A DNA stretch of 64,000 nucleotides from contig NC_016455.1 of NCBI RefSeq assembly GCF_000235365.1, positions 124,001 to 188,000 of the forward strand, read 5' to 3'. The first letter of the stretch is position 1. Each line of letters starts with the position of its first letter. This stretch comes from Eremothecium cymbalariae DBVPG#7215. Its lineage: Eukaryota; Ascomycota; Saccharomycetes; Saccharomycetales; Saccharomycetaceae. A program made the position numbers and the translations under genes. This document shows positions 48,281 to 57,243 of this stretch, piece after piece. A model generated the notes under the pieces. It saw only the letters and a list, made by a program, of their open reading frames with translations, was not told the origin of the DNA and searched no databases.

Positions 48281-48778
48281 TCATGTAAAAGATTGTTTTT
48301 CCTTGGAATTTTTAATAATATATTCTAATTCTTCAATTTCTTTTACCATTTTATTCTTTTTATCCATAGGTCTATACAACTCTAGCAGTTTGAGGGCAAA
48401 TTCATGAGATTCGTGGAATTTTTTGTTGAAATATAGTCGTTGGCAATATGAAGTGAGCTTCTGCCTCTCCTGTTTAATGGAAATATCATAGTTATGGTTT
48501 TCCAGACACAGCTTGTCCATCCAGCCTACTTCAGTTCGGACTGGTCCTTGTCCACACTGGAAAAACTGGACCAACTGATCTTGGTAGTCCTCTTCACTTT
48601 GACCCTTCCTTATTTTTGATTTACCAGTCGCTTTCTTCACTAATACTTCACCTGTATAATCGTCCAACACAATTGGGCTGGTAATAGCTGAGTTCTTTCT
48701 ACCGTCTTTGTGATCAGGAATGTCTCCATTTTCCATATGATGGGGTGCAAATGCTGTGTCAGTTGATCTCTCCGCCAT
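48281..48778 (-). CDS. conserved protein, YPL108W-like
   Basis: 165 residues from ATG 48778 (MAERSTDTAFAPHHMENGDIPDHKDGRK). Blocks DYTGEVLVKKATGKSKIRKG, TEVGWMDKLCLENHNYDISIKQERQKL and a helical, charged C-terminus. No membrane segment or catalytic motif is visible. The assignment to YPL108W (168 residues, unknown cytoplasmic protein) rests on position, strand and length more than on recalled sequence. Confidence 0.75.
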   Translation of the reverse strand: MAERSTDTAFAPHHMENGDIPDHKDGRKNSAITSPIVLDDYTGEVLVKKATGKSKIRKGQSEEDYQDQLVQFFQCGQGPVRTEVGWMDKLCLENHNYDISIKQERQKLTSYCQRLYFNKKFHESHEFALKLLELYRPMDKKNKMVKEIEELEYIIKNSKEKQSFT

Positions 48779-48923
48779 TCCCTTATTGAATATATCGGTA
48801 CGATTAGTCAAACTACTGGATAGATCGTATCTTAAAGTGAGTCCAAATCATACTTCACACAAGTCATCTTGTTCGTTTGACGGACGTTATGGGACTATAA
48901 AAATTTCGCAGCGGAACGAATGC

Positions 48924-49535
48924 CTATGGACAATACAACAGAACTTTATGTAAATCACGGGGATAGACTCGTTCAATACAATCCAATTCAGGACTAGCTG
49001 CATCTAATGCTTCATGAATTAGTACTGTAAAATCTAAATAAGCAGGTTCTCCAAGCACTATCATTGGCGCGTGCCATACCCCAGGGCCATATGTGACGGC
49101 CTGGGTGCCTCTGCAGATAAACGCCTTTAAAGTGCTCAGGTCTGGTTCGCTTGACGGATCACTGAGAGCCACTATTACCAGATAGCAAAGCTCAGAGGAG
49201 CGTCTTCCCATTGGCACGAATGTCTGGGAACTATATGGATGGTTTTCCAAAACTTTCAGTGAAAAGGTAACTGTATTCGTAGTCGATTCGGTTACAAACT
49301 GCCTATTCAATGCTTCGTTTGGAAAACATCGAAATAAATTCCAATTAGGCTCTCGAATATTTTTAGTGGTTGGAAATAGGTTTTGAACCTTACTAACCTG
49401 GGATATCTTCACTGCAGTACCTTGATTCGCATTCCTACCTGAATCATCTAGTTTTGAAATCTCTTCATCGGGAGATATTATAGAGCCATAGGGCATAAAA
49501 TCGTCGATATTCAATGCTTCCGCAATTATAATCAT
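48924..49535 (-). CDS. DAL3: ureidoglycolate lyase Dal3
   Basis: Last step of allantoin breakdown: splits ureidoglycolate to urea and glyoxylate. 203 residues from ATG 49535. Family blocks: MPYGSIIS near the start, HPYSSQTFVPMG (with RRSSELCYLVIVAL after it), and the metal/active-site segment VTYGPGVWHAPMIVLGE. In S. cerevisiae DAL3 lies in the chromosome IX DAL cluster; here it stands alone, divergent from TYR1. One GATAA (49713 region) is in the shared promoter; GATA factors control DAL genes in S. cerevisiae. Confidence 0.93.
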   Translation of the reverse strand: MIIIAEALNIDDFMPYGSIISPDEEISKLDDSGRNANQGTAVKISQVSKVQNLFPTTKNIREPNWNLFRCFPNEALNRQFVTESTTNTVTFSLKVLENHPYSSQTFVPMGRRSSELCYLVIVALSDPSSEPDLSTLKAFICRGTQAVTYGPGVWHAPMIVLGEPAYLDFTVLIHEALDAASPELDCIERVYPRDLHKVLLYCP

Positions 49536-49954
49536 CAATTTGCAGCAGGGTTCTCCCTTGGATGGCTTTCTTATGATATGGTCTTTCCAGTTTGATGTAT
49601 GAACTGATTACGGTTAATATAAAAATATGACAACATTTAGCTGCTAGCAAAGTTATTATTAATATGTGTCCTTTCAGCTATTATGACGCATGATCAGACA
49701 GCAAGAGAAAGGAAAGCGATAACACTAAATGCAGTACCTAAGTTCGGTTGACCATCTCTGAATATTTAATCCTTTAATAAGTTAAAACTTGGACATGTCA
49801 ATATGTCACGTGCTTCTATAGGAAACATGTATTTCAATAAAATAAACTAATGAACTTTTAAACAAATATGCGAAACTGTTATCATTATTGCTTTAGACAT
49901 CCCGGTTGAAGTTACATTACTCATACACAAATTATCTCCAAGGTTCTTCAAAGC
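49536..49954. other. divergent promoter DAL3-TYR1
   Basis: 419 bp. Contains GCGATAAC (about 49710) and a GTCACGTG E-box (49805-49812). No gene. Confidence 0.6.
49805..49812. promoter_or_regulatory. Cbf1/Pho4-type E-box upstream of TYR1
   Basis: GTCACGTG, 143 bp before the TYR1 ATG. An AT-rich stretch follows, but no CDEIII, so a centromere is not supported. Confidence 0.5.
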
Positions 49955-51298
49955 ATGAGTGCTGTAATGACGAATGGGCTTATAGATGATAAACTAGAAG
50001 AATGGAAAGAAACTAAGATAATTGGCATAATAGGTCTAGGTGACATGGGTCTTCTTTATGCAGAGATGTTCTCTCAAGCAGGATGGAAAGTTGTATGTTG
50101 TGATCGTCCAGAAAAGTACGATATGTTATTGAAGAAATATCAGGGTGCTAAGTTTACGGTTCTAAAAGATGGCCACCTTGTTTCCCGTATCAGTGATTAC
50201 ATTATCTACTCAGTAGAAACAGAAAATATTAAGACGATTGTCTCGAAATATGGACCCTCCACAAAATTAGGTGCAATTGTTGGTGGACAGACTAGTTGTA
50301 AGAATTATGAGATTAAGGCATTTGAGGAATTCTTACCGACGGATGTAGATATCATAAGTGTGCATTCCTTACATGGACCCAAGGTAAACACAGAAGGTCA
50401 GCCATTGGTAATTATTGATCATCGGTCCTCAAGATCTGATTCATACCCGTTCGTTAGAGCTTTATTGTCATGTTTGAAAAGCAAGATCGTAGACCTAACT
50501 TATGAGGAACATGATACAATAACAGCAGACACACAAGCTGTAACTCATGCCGCATTTCTAAGTATGGGCCTTGCATGGTTTAAAAGACGAACTTACCCAT
50601 GGAGCATAGGTGTTGGCCAGTGTAATGGTGGGTTTGAAAATGTAAAGGTGAATATCTCCTTGAGAATCTATTCCAATAAATGGCATGTGTATGCAGGTTT
50701 AGCTATTTCAAATCCCGCAGCACATAAGCAGATAATGCAATATGCACAAAGCACCACAGATATTTTCACTCTATTTATCGAAGGCAAGAAAGCAGAGTTA
50801 AAAAGCCGGGTGATGGAAGCTAAAGAGTGTATATTTGGAAATCACAGCGGCCCACTATTGTTGGAAGACGCCATGTTGGCTAATTATTCACTTTCAAGAC
50901 AAGAAATTTGTGAAGATAAGATAGCCAGATGTAACTCACACTTATCTCTTCTAGCAATAGTGGACAGTTGGCACAAGCTTGGTGTTAACCCATACGATCA
51001 CATGATATGTAGCACTCCGCTCTTCCGCATTTTCGTTGGCGTTACAGAATATTTGTTCATGGACTCTGGCCTCTTGGAGCAAACCATAAACACTGCTATC
51101 GAAGAAGACTGGTTTAGAGCAGATGACCTAGAATTCGTCATAGCCGCAAGAACTTGGTCTCAAATCGTTTCCTCGGGTTGTTTTGAGCTCTATAAAACCC
51201 AATTCGAAGAAGTTCAAAAATTCTTTGAGCCAATGTTTCCAGAAGCAACTAAAGTTGGAAATGATATGATAAAAATGATTCTTAAAAATCAAGGATAA
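49955..51298 (+). CDS. TYR1: prephenate dehydrogenase (NADP+)
   Basis: Tyrosine biosynthesis: oxidative decarboxylation of prephenate to 4-hydroxyphenylpyruvate. 447 residues. Rossmann motif GLGDMGLLYAEMF (about 29), the substrate region HSLHGPKV and the His-containing HDTITADTQAVTHAAFLSMG. Length close to S. cerevisiae Tyr1 (452). Matches YBR166C. Confidence 0.97.
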   Translation: MSAVMTNGLIDDKLEEWKETKIIGIIGLGDMGLLYAEMFSQAGWKVVCCDRPEKYDMLLKKYQGAKFTVLKDGHLVSRISDYIIYSVETENIKTIVSKYGPSTKLGAIVGGQTSCKNYEIKAFEEFLPTDVDIISVHSLHGPKVNTEGQPLVIIDHRSSRSDSYPFVRALLSCLKSKIVDLTYEEHDTITADTQAVTHAAFLSMGLAWFKRRTYPWSIGVGQCNGGFENVKVNISLRIYSNKWHVYAGLAISNPAAHKQIMQYAQSTTDIFTLFIEGKKAELKSRVMEAKECIFGNHSGPLLLEDAMLANYSLSRQEICEDKIARCNSHLSLLAIVDSWHKLGVNPYDHMICSTPLFRIFVGVTEYLFMDSGLLEQTINTAIEEDWFRADDLEFVIAARTWSQIVSSGCFELYKTQFEEVQKFFEPMFPEATKVGNDMIKMILKNQG

Positions 51299-51537
51299 CC
51301 TTATGATTATAAATATCGTCGCTTATATTTAGACACCATGCATATTTATTTTGATTTTTGTCGACCACTGTTTACTTCTTTAACCGAAGTGGATCCAATT
51401 TTCAGGTGCCAAAGTTCATCGCTAGTGACAAAAAATCAAACAAATAATTGATTAATTATAAATCATGTTGTTACAACATAGATTTCATGTGTAGAAAATG
51501 AGGTGAATATAACTAGTTAATGGAAAAATTGTCCCTC

Positions 51538-51546
51538 TATATATAG
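51538..51546 (+). promoter_or_regulatory. TATA box of unknown target
   Basis: TATATATAG, a strong TATA element 55 bp before the ATG of the 48-codon open frame, in a gap that should hold only two 3' ends. Confidence 0.4.
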
Positions 51547-51600
51547 GCTACGGTTGCTCCCGTTAGTTCTACTGTCGCTCTTTCCTTACCATAGCGAGTA

Positions 51601-51747
51601 ATGGATATAGGATTAGCATATTATACATTTTCGTTTAATGCTGCATTTGTAATAGCACCACTACCACCACCATCATCATCAGCAGCAGTAGCAGTAGCAG
51701 AAGCAGCAAGAGCAGGTTGTGGTAGTAGTGGTAGTAATATAAGCTAG
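51601..51747 (+). CDS. candidate small protein, 48 residues
   Basis: ATG at 51601 to TAG at 51745-51747. The product begins MDIGLAYYTFSFNAAFVIAP and continues as a Pro/Ser/Ala-rich, then Gly/Ser-rich tail encoded by trinucleotide repeats. The first 20 residues are mostly hydrophobic with no positive charge. Not recognised. A TATA box lies 55 bp upstream. Chance alone could give an open frame of this size, particularly across GCA/TCA repeats, so this is only a candidate. Confidence 0.25.
   Translation: MDIGLAYYTFSFNAAFVIAPLPPPSSSAAVAVAEAARAGCGSSGSNIS
51656..51735. repeat. degenerate trinucleotide repeat tract
   Basis: CCA, TCA, GCA/GTA and GGT/AGT units run in succession, for example CCACCACCATCATCATCAGC. 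Phase is kept throughout. Confidence 0.7.
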
Positions 51748-51845
51748 GAAACAAAAGCTATCAACAGAATGATACAATAAAATAAAACAAAAACACAAAC
51801 ACAAAAATGAATGACAATTACTAAAGACCACACTCTCCCTTCTCC

Positions 51846-52697
51846 TCACTGTCCCTTTCTCCTGTAATCTTCCTCCTCTTCCTCTACCTCTTCTTCTTGA
51901 ACGACATTTAATTTACAATCAGACATTGCTGCTGATAATTTCTGCCTTTTGATCGCACGCGGGTGCTGCTGTTCTTCTTGGTGATGTGCGTCTGTATTGG
52001 AAGCAGCAGCGCGGGCAACAACGCTGACCCCACACCCGGAGCCAGTAGCGCTGCTGTTGTCGCAAGCCAATATATCGTTCTGCGTATTCTTAGAGTCAAG
52101 TGGGAACTTAAATCCCTGGTTCAACTTCTCACGCTTTTTCCTCATGCTCAAGTTCTCGTTTATAATATACTCATTCACTAAATTTACTCCCTCAGCCGTC
52201 ACATGGAACTGACCGCACAATGCCGGAAAATTCCAACGGAACTCCTTGCACACAATCCTATTCCAAGACTTCATGAGCTGCTCCGTTTCTCTATACTCAG
52301 CACATCCAAAAAACATAGACCGAAGCTGACTGTAGAACGGCAGCCAGCCACCCCCATTCGTCAATATCGGCGATAAATAACTCAAACAAATATTCCTATT
52401 AACAGGAACATACGAGTTTGGCGTACAACACTTCATAATGATCTTAGGTTCCATATCATTACGCTCCTTGAAATAGCACATACAATATATCTCCAGCTCA
52501 CCAGTATCATTGTACAGCACTATATGCCAAATATGTAAATTGTTATCCTGGGGTTTCAAATGCACCGCAATCCTGTTGCTACCCGCCTCCACACCCCCTC
52601 CACACACACCTGCTCCCTCTCCAACCGTCTCCACATCGGTAACATGCTGCATCCGCTTCCAATCACGGAGTAATGCTCGTATTAAAGAAGTCACCAT
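51846..52697 (-). CDS. UBS1: Ubs1-like, E2-fold protein
   Basis: 283 residues from ATG 52697 (MVTSLIRALLRDWKRMQ). The middle resembles a ubiquitin-conjugating (UBC) fold: NNLHIWHIVLYNDTGELEIYCMCYFKERN, NRNICLSYLSPILTNGGGW and a following helix; the typical active-site Cys environment (HPN...xLxxxxC) is only partly kept, as ICLSYLSP. The C-terminus has low-complexity Ala/Gly and a Glu run. Ubs1 suppresses cdc34 defects. Assigned by fold and position between TYR1 and ARL1 (YBR165W). Confidence 0.85.
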   Translation of the reverse strand: MVTSLIRALLRDWKRMQHVTDVETVGEGAGVCGGGVEAGSNRIAVHLKPQDNNLHIWHIVLYNDTGELEIYCMCYFKERNDMEPKIIMKCCTPNSYVPVNRNICLSYLSPILTNGGGWLPFYSQLRSMFFGCAEYRETEQLMKSWNRIVCKEFRWNFPALCGQFHVTAEGVNLVNEYIINENLSMRKKREKLNQGFKFPLDSKNTQNDILACDNSSATGSGCGVSVVARAAASNTDAHHQEEQQHPRAIKRQKLSAAMSDCKLNVVQEEEVEEEEEDYRRKGQ

Positions 52698-53594
52698 CCT
52701 CACTCGCCTGTTTTGTGACCCACGTCTCAAAATACCTATATCTCTGCTAAATAAACCGCTGACCCTTACCCAAGCTTACTAACCCCCACGTCAAAAACCG
52801 AATCCTGTTCTGCTGTATATTTTACGTTTTCTGTTCCAGCTCGAACGGCGTACACTACTGAAATGAATTTATAACAAATATTGTGTGCGATTTGTGTATT
52901 ATGAGGAGAGTACCCCACCGACCAAAGAATGAAAAAATCCTCCTAGTTCTGTTAGGTGTGTTACCAGAAAATGCCTACTTTTCTGCTGTCCTATGCCCAG
53001 ATCTCCCTGAATAGTGTATATATATAATAACACGGATTACACACCTATCTAGCCATGCAAAACAGTTGGCTTCTGTATATATATACGTCCATAAGCAGTT
53101 CGTTTGGAGGGTTAGCCACTGTAAGCAGACCCAGGCTGGCCGACATTCCAGATTTTGCTGGGTGGAGCGCGCGAAGGGAAACCTAGCCGGCGGCGGGTGG
53201 CGACAACGGCGCCCGGCGGGGCCGGGTAACATGGATTAGATAATCTGTCTGGATGGCGTCCGGAGCGCATCCGGGTGCGGGCGGACAGGAAAGCCGGACA
53301 GGGGGCCAGGCGAACTCTCCCGCTTCCGCGCCTGCGGACAGACCAGAGAGAGAGAAGAAAGAGAAGAAAGAAGGAACAACTCGTAAGACGAATAATAGAG
53401 ATGGCGTAATTTGTCTTGAAGGTGGATCGTTTATTAGGTGTATTGTCTCTGTTCGGTTATATTCTTGTGGATTTGACTTTTGTATCGTTCTTTTTAAAAA
53501 GAAGACAGATTTTGGATAAAAGGAACTTAGACATACAAGGGTTTATCTATTGGCAAGAGTGGCATCAGAGGATTAATAGCAAGCAGCAGCAGCA
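52698..53594. other. divergent intergenic UBS1-ARL1 with GC-rich island
   Basis: 897 bp. A GC-rich stretch (about 53150-53345) contains GGCGGCGGGTGGCG, repeated GGACAGG (53283 and 53297 regions) and a TCCGGA-centred inverted repeat flanked by GGATG/CATCC. Two ATG-led frames precede ARL1: ATGGATTAG (53231) and an 88-codon frame (53253-53519). A purine-rich AGAGAGAGAAG stretch follows the island. Confidence 0.55.
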
Positions 53595-54146
53595 ATGGGC
53601 AACCTATTTAGCTCTATGTTTGACCGTTTGTGGGGGGTGAATAAGGAGTTGCGGATTTTGATTTTGGGATTGGACGGTGCAGGTAAGACTACAATTCTAT
53701 ATCGGTTGCAGGTCGGGGAAGTAGTTACGACCAAGCCGACTATTGGGTTTAACGTGGAGACTTTGACGTACAAGAATCTGAAGTTGAATGTGTGGGATCT
53801 AGGTGGACAGACGAGTATCAGGCCATATTGGCGTTGTTACTATGCGAATACGGCTGCAGTGATCTTTGTTGTTGATTCCACAGATAAGGATCGGATGGCA
53901 ATTGCTTCCAAGGAGTTGCACATGATGCTTCAAGAGGAGGAGTTACAAGACGCTGCGTTATTGGTGTTTGCGAACAAGCAGGATCAGCCGGGGGCTTTGA
54001 GTGCGTCGGAGGTGTCGAAGGAGTTGAAGCTAGCAGAGTTGAAGGACAGGAGCTGGAGTATTGTTGCATCTAGTGCCATCAAAGGGGAGGGTATCACCGA
54101 AGGGCTTGATTGGCTGATTGATGTGGTTAAGGAAGAGCAATTGTGA
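53595..54146 (+). CDS. ARL1: Arf-like GTPase Arl1
   Basis: Golgi small GTPase that recruits the GRIP-domain golgin Imh1 and acts in endosome-to-trans-Golgi traffic. 183 residues, as in S. cerevisiae. Gly2 in MGNLFSSMF is set for N-myristoylation. P-loop GLDGAGKT (24-31), switch I around [25 protein letters not shown] and SAIKGEG. CTG encodes the first conserved Leu of [10 protein letters not shown]. Matches YBR164C. Confidence 0.98.
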   Translation: MGNLFSSMFDRLWGVNKELRILILGLDGAGKTTILYRLQVGEVVTTKPTIGFNVETLTYKNLKLNVWDLGGQTSIRPYWRCYYANTAAVIFVVDSTDKDRMAIASKELHMMLQEEELQDAALLVFANKQDQPGALSASEVSKELKLAELKDRSWSIVASSAIKGEGITEGLDWLIDVVKEEQL

Positions 54147-54740
54147 GGTGCATGGGTTACCAGGAAGTATGTATTGTTTTGGATATGTGTATCTTTCTGA
54201 AGTTGTTTGTTTTTGGTTTCTTGATTGCATTAAGCGTACATATATCAAGCCATGCGCTGCCCCATCACGCCCTCATCGGCAGAAGATCTTTCCATCATCC
54301 AAGGAATAGCAGGTTATGGTGAAGTTTTCCGCCTCCATCATCAAGTATATATTTCCGTTCTGCACTAATCGCAGCCCATTCTTCACTCCCGCGCATACGG
54401 CCCTACGCTTACAACTCACCGTTTTGAATATATATCTAATTATGTATTTATATACATGTACTAATTCCTAAAAGGACATAATTGCCCACTTTTTGTTACA
54501 ATCCCTCTGATAATTTGTCTTGATCCCAGTAAACCGCGATGACAAATGTTGTGTGGAGCGGGAAAGGAAAAAGGTATTCCAGGCAGGTGCTTTAAAAGAT
54601 TCGAAATTCCGACATGGATATGTACTATGTATATGTTTATTTCTATATATGTTTGGATTTGAAGAGTAGTAATCAGACAAACACAGATATAGGGACAAGA
54701 TAGATTTCATATATTAGAGAGTTGTTGGTAAAAGCTAGAG
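54147..54740. other. intergenic ARL1-YPL109C
   Basis: 594 bp, AT-rich with TATATATATC-like stretches near 54427. No supported gene or motif. Confidence 0.6.
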
Positions 54741-56807
54741 ATGCGGTTTCAGTTTCATCACCACTTTGCATCCTTTCGATTTCCCAATTATCGGAAGCTA
54801 GGATATAATATACGGTTTTCATTACCAAGAAGAGCTCATTATATTCTTTTATTGCCTACGGCAATATGTCTTTCACAACCGCGAGTTCTAGCATATAATG
54901 ATGTACTTAAACCAGATCCTTCAGGTGATACTTTTGAGATGGGTCTCTATATTGCCTCGCAGAAGGAACTCCGTGAATTATCCAAACATCCAGAGCGGGT
55001 TAAAACAAGTCGAAATTGCGTGAGCCGGTTTATTCTATATATCGTGCACCAACTTGACACCAAATTTTTAGAGCCTATACAGACAGTGTTGCGGTTTTTC
55101 ACGTTGTCTGCGGTGTTTGTTCCTGTTCTGTTGGCGTATCCCATTACGTACTTTGGTCACACGGTTTCCATCCACGGTAACACAACTATTGTGAAAGAAA
55201 CCTACGGTTCGTTAATTTGGTATCAAATCGTTCGCAGGGCCTTAGAATTTGCAGGGCCTACTTTTATTAAGCTAGGACAGTGGGCAGGTTCCCGTACTGA
55301 CATATTCGCTGAGGGATTATGCTTAGAGTTGTGCAACTTGCATAGCAATGCGAAACCACATTCATTGAAATATACCAAAGAGCAAATTGTCAAAGCACTT
55401 GGGGTGGAATCTTTTGATGATATATTTGAAGAATTTGATGCCAAAACATTAGGTTGTGGGGCAGTTGCCCAAGTTTATGTGGGTAAATTAACGGACAAGA
55501 TTATAAAGCAGAAACAGATACATTTGGGACCCGATCAGAATAAATGGTGCGCAGTAAAAGTGGTACATCCTAAGGCTACCAAACAGATAAGCAGAGACTT
55601 AAAGATCATGAAATTCTTTGCTGTCGCTATTGATATGTTGCCTACAATGGAATGGCTATCCCTCCCCACGGAGGTAGAACAGTTCTCGGTTCTGATGAAC
55701 TTACAATTGGACCTAAGGATTGAGGTAAACAACCTCAGAAAGTTCAACGAAAATTTTGAGGGTGATCCATGTGTCAAATTCCCTCAAGGATTTCCAGAGT
55801 TGACTTCTAGAAATGTACTGTTTGAGGAGTATATCCACGGATTCCCCATGGAGATGTTTCTTAAAGTTAAAAAATACATATCTAATCCGGGTCTTTGCCA
55901 AAAGGTCAGTAGTCCCTTTATCAGGTCATTCCTAAAGATGATGATTTTGGATGATTTCATCCATTCGGACCTACATGCTGGCAATATTATGATCCGTTTT
56001 CTTAAAACGGACAAATCTGAGAAACATATTCTATCAACTGAAGCTGAGATGTTTGAAGTTGTAAACAATTTGAGGCGCATGCATAGGGACAACGATCCAA
56101 AATTCATTGACACGCTACGCTCAGTACTAACTCAATATACCCCACAGATTTGCTTCATAGACACAGGGCTCATCACCGAATTGAATGATAGAAACCGTGT
56201 GAATTTCATAGCATTGTTCAATGCACTAGCACTGTTCAACGGTTACCGCGCGGGCGAACTCATGATAGAAAGGTCAAGAACACCGGAAACCGCTATAGAT
56301 AAAGAACTCTTTGCCATCAAAGTAGAAAAACTCGTTAATAATGTTAGAAAGCGCACTTTCACTCTTGGAAACGTTTCCATAGGTGACCTCCTTCATCAAA
56401 TGCTAACCATGGTGCGCAGCCATCACGTTCGAATGGAGGGTGACTTTGTCTCCGTTGTTGTTGCAATTCTCCTCCTAGAGGGCATTGGAAGACAGCTAGA
56501 CCCTGATCTCGACTTGTTTGCAAGGTAAGTTCTTTCAATTTTTCCTTTCCCATTTTGAAACTCATAGTTACAAGATAGGAACCTACTTCCAATATACAAC
56601 ATCATTTACTAACACCATGTTTCCAGCTCCCTACCGTTTTTGCGTGAATTCGGTATGAAAAGAGAGCATAAAGATAAACTACAGGCCGTGGGTAAATGGC
56701 CAATGATAAAAACTTGGCTTGGTTTAGAGTTACGCCAATTTGTGAACCTGTCGGTAAAACAGATTGATGATATGGTGAAAACTGATCAACTTTGTCCTAG
56801 CTACTAA
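54741..56807 (+). CDS. MCO76: mitochondrial UbiB/ABC1 (ADCK) family protein, YPL109C-like (2 exons)
   Basis: Atypical kinase-like protein related to Coq8 and Mcp2. Exon 1 is 54741-56524 and exon 2 is 56627-56807, giving 654 residues (S. cerevisiae YPL109C, 657, which also has an intron). Arg-rich presequence, membrane segment (about 112-135), the family KxGQ motif (FIKLGQWAGSRTD), the Ala-rich loop (LGCGAVAQVY), lysine in CAVKVVHP, catalytic HSDLHAGNIMI and metal-binding CFIDTGL. Without splicing the protein would stop right after ...LFAR. The substrate is unknown. Confidence 0.92.
56525..56626 (+). other. spliceosomal intron near the 3' end of YPL109C homolog
   Basis: 102 nt: GTAAGT donor, TACTAAC branch site at 56607-56613, CAG acceptor at 56624-56626. 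Phase 2 (AG|C, Ser). The downstream frame encodes SSLPFLREFGMKREHKDKL and continues 60 codons to the stop. Confidence 0.93.
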
Positions 56808-57243
56808 ACGTTCTCTCTTCTTTATTAGATCCCCACCTAACTCAAAAAACTAAAGCTACGTAACACATTTAGTCCCCTATTGGACCATCTGTAATAACCT
56901 AAGTATACATGATGCATCCGTTACTGCCACCTGTTGCTTGCTCTCTTGGTGATCATCATTTACTGCTGCACGTTTTGTACCTTCTATTGAATTTCCACAT
57001 GTTACTTGAAAAAGCAATTTACAGGTTTTCTATTAAAACAAAAACATGGATTTAGATACATCCCAGGGGTATAAATCCGTGTACATATATATATATATAT
57101 CCTAAATCTGGATCATAGCGGACATATAACTCTTTACAAAGGTCTTCTTGTTGCTGTTGAGAATTTACTGGAGATTCTGAAGGTTCAGAAGGCCAAAAAA
57201 ATTTTATTATTGGTTGAGAGGGGCTTATAGTTGTGGTCAAGAG
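56808..57243. other. intergenic YPL109C-GDE1
   Basis: 436 bp with a Pho4-type site (56968-56976) and a TATATATATATAT stretch (about 57086-57100), the likely GDE1 promoter. Confidence 0.6.
56968..56976 (+). promoter_or_regulatory. Pho4-type site of GDE1
   Basis: GCACGTTTT is the same core as the Pho4 UASp1 site of S. cerevisiae PHO5. It lies about 270 bp upstream of GDE1, a gene of phosphate and glycerophosphodiester use. Confidence 0.5.

Larger units (their letters stand above)
51299..51845. other. intergenic TYR1-UBS1
   Basis: 547 bp between convergent stops. Contains a TATA box (51538-51546), a 48-codon open frame (51601-51747) and a trinucleotide-rich stretch (51656-51735). Both flanking genes end here, so a promoter-like TATA is unexpected. 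Confidence 0.55.

Noticed and set aside
49805..49954. Second CDEI-like site with AT-rich sequence after it
   Set aside because: CDEIII is absent at the expected distance; the region is the TYR1 promoter.
53416..53640. 74-codon frame with membrane-like sequence overlapping the ARL1 start
   Set aside because: It has no ATG and runs out of frame into conserved ARL1.
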